Virus record (IMG/VR): IMGVR_UViG_3300020152_000055
Location: 1 to 25,080 of that record
Source: a virus
DNA: 25,080 nt
Reading direction: 5' to 3' (one strand)
How positions within the stretch are numbered: the first letter of the stretch is position 1; every line of letters starts with the position of its first letter. Below, in pieces: positions 21,606-25,080 of this stretch. The position numbers were made by a program, and so were the translations under genes. The notes under the pieces were generated by a model. The model did not search any database and was not told the origin of the DNA. It worked only from the letters and a program-made list of their open reading frames with translations.

Positions 21606-21628
21606 GGGGCAATGACTACCCGGGGCAA
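21606..21628 (-). promoter_or_regulatory. Direct repeat upstream of the portal start
   Basis: In the 56-nt gap between the small HTH gene and the portal, TTGCCCC occurs twice on the minus strand (21628-21622 and 21612-21606), 16 nt apart; the second copy touches the GTG start of the portal. A 10-bp perfect palindrome GAGCGCGCTC lies 5' at 21633-21642. Binding by the neighbouring HTH protein is possible but unproven. Confidence 0.3.
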
Positions 21629-21661
21629 GCTGCGAGCGCGCTCATACTCTCCGCGCATGGA

Positions 21662-21868
21662 TCAGCGCCGCGGAGTGTTCCCGCGTTCCCACGGACCGAC
21701 CACAGTCCACACGTGCTCAGCGAGTGCTGCGCGCGCTTTCTTGCTCGGCGTGGTCTCCCCGCTAGCCCACCGGGAGACCGCCGACTGAGTAACGCCGCAC
21801 CTGAGGGCTATCTCGGTCTCGGTCAGAATCTGGAGCGCTGCCAGGAGCTGGCGACGCCCCGGGGTCAT
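21662..21868 (-). CDS. Small XRE/Cro-like HTH DNA-binding protein
   Basis: A 68-residue protein begins at ATG 21868, overlapping the terL stop as ATGA. Residues 8-46 form a clear helix-turn-helix: QLLAALQILTETEIALRCGV, then TQSAVSRWASGETTPSKKAR, the 'e.eiA..lGvs.s.VsrW..G...p' pattern of Cro/C1 proteins. The last 20 residues (EHVWTVVGPWERGNTPRR) are basic and Trp-containing. It is unusual to find such a gene between terminase and portal. It may regulate its own operon or help terminase find DNA ends. It could also be the true small terminase or an inserted gene. Confidence 0.85.
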   Translation of the reverse strand: MTPGRRQLLAALQILTETEIALRCGVTQSAVSRWASGETTPSKKARAALAEHVWTVVGPWERGNTPRR

Positions 21869-23694
21869 CTGCCGCCGTAGGGGTCTATCTTCCCGGCGTA
21901 CGGGTCGAGCGCGTGGACGTCGTCGTCGTACGCCTCAGGCTCTCTGCGGCCCGCCGGCGCGGCCTCTGCGCGCGCTGGCTGCGCCGGAGCGCTGTCATCG
22001 GCCTCCTCGTCGCGCGTCCACATGGGTTCCCACACCGAGAGCGCGAGCGCGTCGTAACGATCCGGAGAGCGCCCCAGGATCTTGCGGATCTCGCGCTTCT
22101 CGATGAGGCGCAGCGGGCCGTCGTCGACCTTGTCCCAGACGAGCACGTGCAGCTCGGCCGAGAGCTTGGCGTCCTCGGGAATGGCTCCGCCGTTGTCCTT
22201 CCCTGGATCGCCGCGCAGCCAGTCGGCGAGATTGCCGCACAGCCGGTCGCGAAGCCGGTGGTAGATCTTACCCTTCGCTTTCGCGCGCTCGCTCGAGCGC
22301 ACGGTCACGAGATCGAACGGAACGTGTTTCGCTCCGAGGAACTTGTGCAGCGCAGACTCGCTATCAGCGTTCAGAAACTCTCGCAACTTCGAGTCGCGCG
22401 GCGCTCCCTCCTCGTAGTCGCGCAGCGCAGTGAGCACCTTGGCGCCGACCTCGCCCTCTGCGTCGATCACAACCACCGGCTTTTCGCCGTCCTCCCGGAG
22501 CTCGACCAGGAGGAGCAGCAGCTCGAGGAGCGACCCGTACTCGTCGAGGCCGCGATGCACGTCGAAGCGGATCGCCTTGCGGCCGCGGCGCGGACAGAGG
22601 CACATCTCGTCACCCGTGCCGGCCTCGCCGGCGGGGTCGAAGCCCACCCACAAGCGGCCCTCCGCTTCGACCTCGGGCCAGCGCTGCTCGCCCTCGAGGA
22701 TGGCCTGCAGCGTGAAAATGCGGCCGTCCTCGCCGATCGGGAAGTCGCCCTCGACGCGCACGCGGTACTGAGGCGAACTCTCGCCCCACTCCTTGCCTTT
22801 CTCCTCGCACCACTCGCGCTCAGCAAGGCCGGGGATCACCGTGCGACCCTGTACGACGTTGGGAGTCTCCTTCGAGCTGACCTTGATTCCCTTGTAGAGC
22901 TCGGCCTTTTTGTGGAACGCCTCGAAGAACTCTCCGACCGTCTTGGTAGGGTTCGAGAACAGCACGATGCGCGCGCCGCCTGCGCGGTTGCCCTCGATGG
23001 CCTCGAAGATCTCGTCAGGGACGCCGCTCGCCTCGTCGATGATGAAGAGCAGATTTTTGCCGCTGATGCCCGCTACCGCCTCGGCCTCCTTAGCTGTGAA
23101 GCCGCTGATCGTCCGGAAGTCGTCGGAGCGCATGCCCGTGCGCGCGAGACGCCCGATCTCGCCGTCGATGAGCGCCGAGTGCACGCACGGCTTGGGGAGC
23201 TTCTCGTCCGCGTCGAGCTGGTGGACGCCAGCGTCGAGGAGCGCTTGATACTCGCGCTTGCACTCGAGACAGCGGCCGCCGCGCGAGCGCAGCATCGAGA
23301 GCTCACGCCAAAGGATCGTGTCGACCTGACGCGAGGTGGTCGAGCTCATCACCACGCGTGCGTCCGGCCAGCTGCAGTAGAACCACAGGGCCAGGATGCC
23401 GGCCGAGTTGCTCTTTCCCGTCTTGTGGCCCGAGCGGATGGCGACGCGCTTGTGGTCGCGTACCGCCTCGAGGATCTCGACCTGCTTCGACCACGGCTCG
23501 ACGCCGAGAATGTCGTGCGCGAACGCGACGGGGTCGTCGCGGTACTTCGAGGAGGGCCACTTAATCCGCTCGCCGGCGCGCACCTTGAGGTCAGCGCGCA
23601 GGAGCGTCGCCAGCCGCCGACCGAACGTCACGGGAGCTCGCGAGGTCCTGCCTCGTGAGCGCTTCGCCACCTCGGCCGCGCGGGATGTGGTCAA
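21865..23694 (-). CDS. terL: Terminase large subunit (ATPase and nuclease)
   Basis: The 609-residue motor packs DNA into the prohead and cuts concatemers. The start is TTG at 23694 (GGGGAG 8 nt upstream, overlap with the previous stop). The ATPase domain has SGHKTGKS (88-95, Walker A) and LLFIIDEAS (215-223, Walker B with E221), then VLFSNPTKTVGEFF. The RNase H-like nuclease domain has GFDPAGE with D353, VVVIDAEGEVG with D411 and PDRYDALALSVW with D545/D548. A C142-x2-C145 ... C170-x-H172 set may form a zinc knuckle inserted in the ATPase domain. The last 60 residues are Ala/Pro/Asp-rich. Length and motifs fit an intact large terminase. Confidence 0.95.
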   Translation of the reverse strand: MTTSRAAEVAKRSRGRTSRAPVTFGRRLATLLRADLKVRAGERIKWPSSKYRDDPVAFAHDILGVEPWSKQVEILEAVRDHKRVAIRSGHKTGKSNSAGILALWFYCSWPDARVVMSSTTSRQVDTILWRELSMLRSRGGRCLECKREYQALLDAGVHQLDADEKLPKPCVHSALIDGEIGRLARTGMRSDDFRTISGFTAKEAEAVAGISGKNLLFIIDEASGVPDEIFEAIEGNRAGGARIVLFSNPTKTVGEFFEAFHKKAELYKGIKVSSKETPNVVQGRTVIPGLAEREWCEEKGKEWGESSPQYRVRVEGDFPIGEDGRIFTLQAILEGEQRWPEVEAEGRLWVGFDPAGEAGTGDEMCLCPRRGRKAIRFDVHRGLDEYGSLLELLLLLVELREDGEKPVVVIDAEGEVGAKVLTALRDYEEGAPRDSKLREFLNADSESALHKFLGAKHVPFDLVTVRSSERAKAKGKIYHRLRDRLCGNLADWLRGDPGKDNGGAIPEDAKLSAELHVLVWDKVDDGPLRLIEKREIRKILGRSPDRYDALALSVWEPMWTRDEEADDSAPAQPARAEAAPAGRREPEAYDDDVHALDPYAGKIDPYGGR

Positions 23695-23894
23695 CGGCAG
23701 CGCTCCCCGGCCCGCTTGACTTGCTCGGCCACATCGAGCTGCGCGCGCGTAATGCGCTCGACGTCGGAACGCGTGATCGCCGGGTCATCGGCACGAGCCA
23801 CCGAGCTCACGCAAGCCCAGGTTCCCTGGCCGGCGAGCCATCCAAGGATCGCGCAGCAAGTCGCACGCACCAGAAACTGAGTCGTCTTGTCCAT
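23691..23894 (-). CDS. Small secreted or membrane-anchored protein, unknown
   Basis: A 67-residue protein begins with ATG at 23894; a GTG at 23900 overlaps the preceding stop, but GGAG is 7 nt from the ATG and only 1 nt from the GTG. Residues 8-28 are hydrophobic (FLVRATCCAILGWLAGQGTWAC) and end VARADD, like a signal peptide with an A-x-A site. The rest is a short amphipathic helix (DVERITRAQLDVAEQVKRAGERC). It sits between the metalloprotease and terL, coupled to both. In Mu, spanin genes lie just before the terminase genes, so an envelope or lysis role is possible. No family is recognised. Confidence 0.7.
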   Translation of the reverse strand: MDKTTQFLVRATCCAILGWLAGQGTWACVSSVARADDPAITRSDVERITRAQLDVAEQVKRAGERCR

Positions 23895-23896
23895 GG

Positions 23897-24391
23897 TCAC
23901 TCTCCAAGCGTCGCGCGAACCGCGGACACGTCGTCATCCGTCACTATGGCCCAAGGCTCGATCGGGTCGTGCCGCACCGAGCCCGGCTCCGATGAGTGCT
24001 CGCGCCCGAGGAGCACGTGCCCCAGCTCGTGCGCGAACACGCGACCAAATTCCGAATGGCCCCAGCGCTCGAGCTCGGCCGCCGTGGGCCGTCGAATCTC
24101 GAGGAACAGCGAGCACTCGGTGGGCGTGAGCTCGCCGTAGCCGTCGCCCATCCCATCGCGAACCCACACGTTCACACGTCCGCAATCCGACAGGCCGCGC
24201 GGCTCGAAGCTCAGCTCGAACAGGTCGCGCCCGACGGCCGCCTCCCACTCAGCCACGCGAGCGGCCATCTCTCGGCGCTCCGCGGGCGACGTCTCGCCGA
24301 GCACCGCGACCGGTACAGGGTAGGTATCTGGCCACCACTCGCGCGAGCAGCCGACCTGGAAGAGCATCACCAACAGCATCGCCCACCGCAT
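23897..24391 (-). CDS. Secreted metzincin-like metalloprotease, lipoprotein candidate
   Basis: The 164-residue protein starts at ATG 24391, one base after the upstream gene ends. The first 15 residues (MRWAMLLVMLFQVGC) are a signal with a possible lipobox VGC, although -3 is Gln. Residues 121-132 read HELGHVLLGREH: H121, E122, H125 and H132 could bind zinc. Metzincins have HExxHxxGxxH, so this has one residue extra. Downstream, GSVRHD has Arg where the Met-turn Met is expected, then TDDDVSAVRATL resembles the final helix of matrixins. Cys70 and Cys93 may pair. It is in the packaging module, coupled to terS-like and small-protein genes, so it is probably made late and may act on envelope proteins. 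Confidence 0.75.
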   Translation of the reverse strand: MRWAMLLVMLFQVGCSREWWPDTYPVPVAVLGETSPAERREMAARVAEWEAAVGRDLFELSFEPRGLSDCGRVNVWVRDGMGDGYGELTPTECSLFLEIRRPTAAELERWGHSEFGRVFAHELGHVLLGREHSSEPGSVRHDPIEPWAIVTDDDVSAVRATLGE

Positions 24392-24392
24392 G

Positions 24393-25028
24393 TCAGATCC
24401 CCGCCTTCTCGATGGCCTCGACCACCGCACGCGCCGCGTCGGGCCACGGCGCCAGAGCTTTGAGCACAACCTCCTCGAATCGGTGCCAGTGCGGGTGCTC
24501 CCGCACGATGCGCTCCTCGATGGCCAGGTCAGCACCGCGCGCACGCTCGTACTGCGTGCGCAGGGAGCCCTCGCGCTCAATGGCGCGAAGGCGCTCGAGG
24601 GGGGCGAGGTTCGTGCCCGTGCGAGCCGCTCGCACCTCCTGCATGAGCTCGAGGAAATGAGCCGCCGAGCTCGCGGGTACCTCGGCCGCTAGCGCGCCGC
24701 CCTGGTCGACCTCGTCGCCGTCCAGCTCCTTGGCGTCCTCCTTGGCTGGCGCGCAGTCCCAGGCCTCGAGGGGAATCCCGTACGCGCGCTTGAGGTGACG
24801 ACGCTGTTCGCTCTCTGGCTGCCGAGAGCCATCGCGCCAGCGCTTCACCGTCGTCCGCGAGCCCACGCACGCGACCTTGGCGACCGTCGCGAGGCTGTCA
24901 TCGAGCGCCAAAAGTAGCCGTTGACCCTCTGAGCGGAGCTGGGCGGACGCGGGAACACTGTTCCCGGCGCTGTTCCCGCCTGTACCCGCGCTTTTTTTCG
25001 CGGCCCGTTCGGAGGTCGGCTTGCTCAT
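24393..25028 (-). CDS. HTH protein in small-terminase position
   Basis: This 211-residue protein begins at ATG 25028; GGGAGG lies about 10 nt upstream. Residues 1-35 are polar (Lys/Asn/Ser-rich). Residues 38-80 form an XRE-like HTH: LLLALDDSLATVAKVACV, then GSRTTVKRWRDGSRQPESEQ with KRAYGIPLEAWDC. An acidic linker and a charged C-terminal helix region (LAPLERLRAIEREGSLRTQYERA in part; ELIMQEVRAA-like) follow, which could oligomerise. This layout, HTH plus helical oligomerisation region, and its place upstream of terL suggest the small terminase, which recognises the packaging site. A regulatory protein is the alternative. The 52 bases to the right edge hold only its leader. Confidence 0.65.
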   Translation of the reverse strand: MSKPTSERAAKKSAGTGGNSAGNSVPASAQLRSEGQRLLLALDDSLATVAKVACVGSRTTVKRWRDGSRQPESEQRRHLKRAYGIPLEAWDCAPAKEDAKELDGDEVDQGGALAAEVPASSAAHFLELMQEVRAARTGTNLAPLERLRAIEREGSLRTQYERARGADLAIEERIVREHPHWHRFEEVVLKALAPWPDAARAVVEAIEKAGI

Positions 25029-25080
25029 TCGGGTGTTCCCTCCCGAGAAGGCTGCGCAACCTCCGGATTTTTCGCGCGGG

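Noticed and set aside
21913-23658. 581-codon open frame on the plus strand opposite terL
   Set aside because: It is a shadow of GC-rich codons; the minus strand has Walker motifs, nuclease Asp residues and coupled neighbours, and the plus frame has a composition of antisense reading with no family features.
1-25080. CRISPR array, insertion sequence or integrase/att site
   Set aside because: No regularly spaced direct repeats, transposase motifs or integrase gene were found; the tRNA is complete but has no visible flanking direct repeat to call it an attachment site.

Overview
The window is a compact, GC-rich, almost entirely one-strand block of a tailed bacteriophage (free phage or prophage; no host gene or attachment site is visible to decide). 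Nearly every gene reads right to left on the minus strand, from about 25028 down to 367. Genes are separated by a few bases or overlap by 4 bases (ATGA or GTGA), as in one long late operon. The gene order packaging, portal, protease/scaffold, decoration, major capsid, neck, sheath, tube, tail chaperone, tape measure, hub/spike, wedge, tail fibres, lysis follows Mu-like and related contractile-tailed phages. The high GC content, GTG/TTG starts and putative lipoprotein and secreted proteins suggest a GC-rich Gram-negative host (a myxobacterium-like or other proteobacterial host is possible, but this is inference).

Region by region, in transcription order. (1) 25028-20193, DNA packaging and portal: an HTH protein in the small-terminase position, a secreted metzincin-like metalloprotease, a 67-residue secreted or anchored peptide, the large terminase, a 68-residue HTH protein and a DUF935/Mu gp29-like portal. 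(2) 20196-17314, head: an S49-type maturation protease fused to a scaffold, with a strong internal start for a separate scaffold, then a decoration protein and a Mu gpT-like major capsid protein. (3) A complete tRNA with anticodon CAU lies inside the operon at 17211-17285. (4) 17187-15743, neck: gp36-like, virion morphogenesis and tail-terminator proteins. (5) 15746-11208, contractile tail: sheath, tube, a tail-assembly chaperone with a clear -1 frameshift site, and the tape measure. (6) 11211-6658, baseplate: adaptor, hub/spike, an Ala-rich unknown, gp25/gpW-like and gpJ-like wedge proteins, and a gpI-like protein with YGxG repeats. (7) 6653-2654, adhesion: a fibre or collar protein, a tail spike, a 64-residue protein, a LamG-like protein and a small beta-rich protein. 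(8) 2622-367, lysis: a holin-like protein, two membrane-associated coiled-coil proteins and an Amidase_2/PGRP endolysin. (9) The left edge holds a separately controlled gene that runs out of the window, preceded by a 28-bp dyad and a candidate promoter.

The most notable points are: a textbook GGGAAAA slippery site 5 nt from a two-tier stem-loop in the tail chaperone; a nested scaffold start; the tRNA in the head operon; and two unexpected inserts around terL (the metzincin-like lipoprotein candidate and the small HTH gene). There is no gene-free stretch over 300 bases. The largest gap is 228-366.
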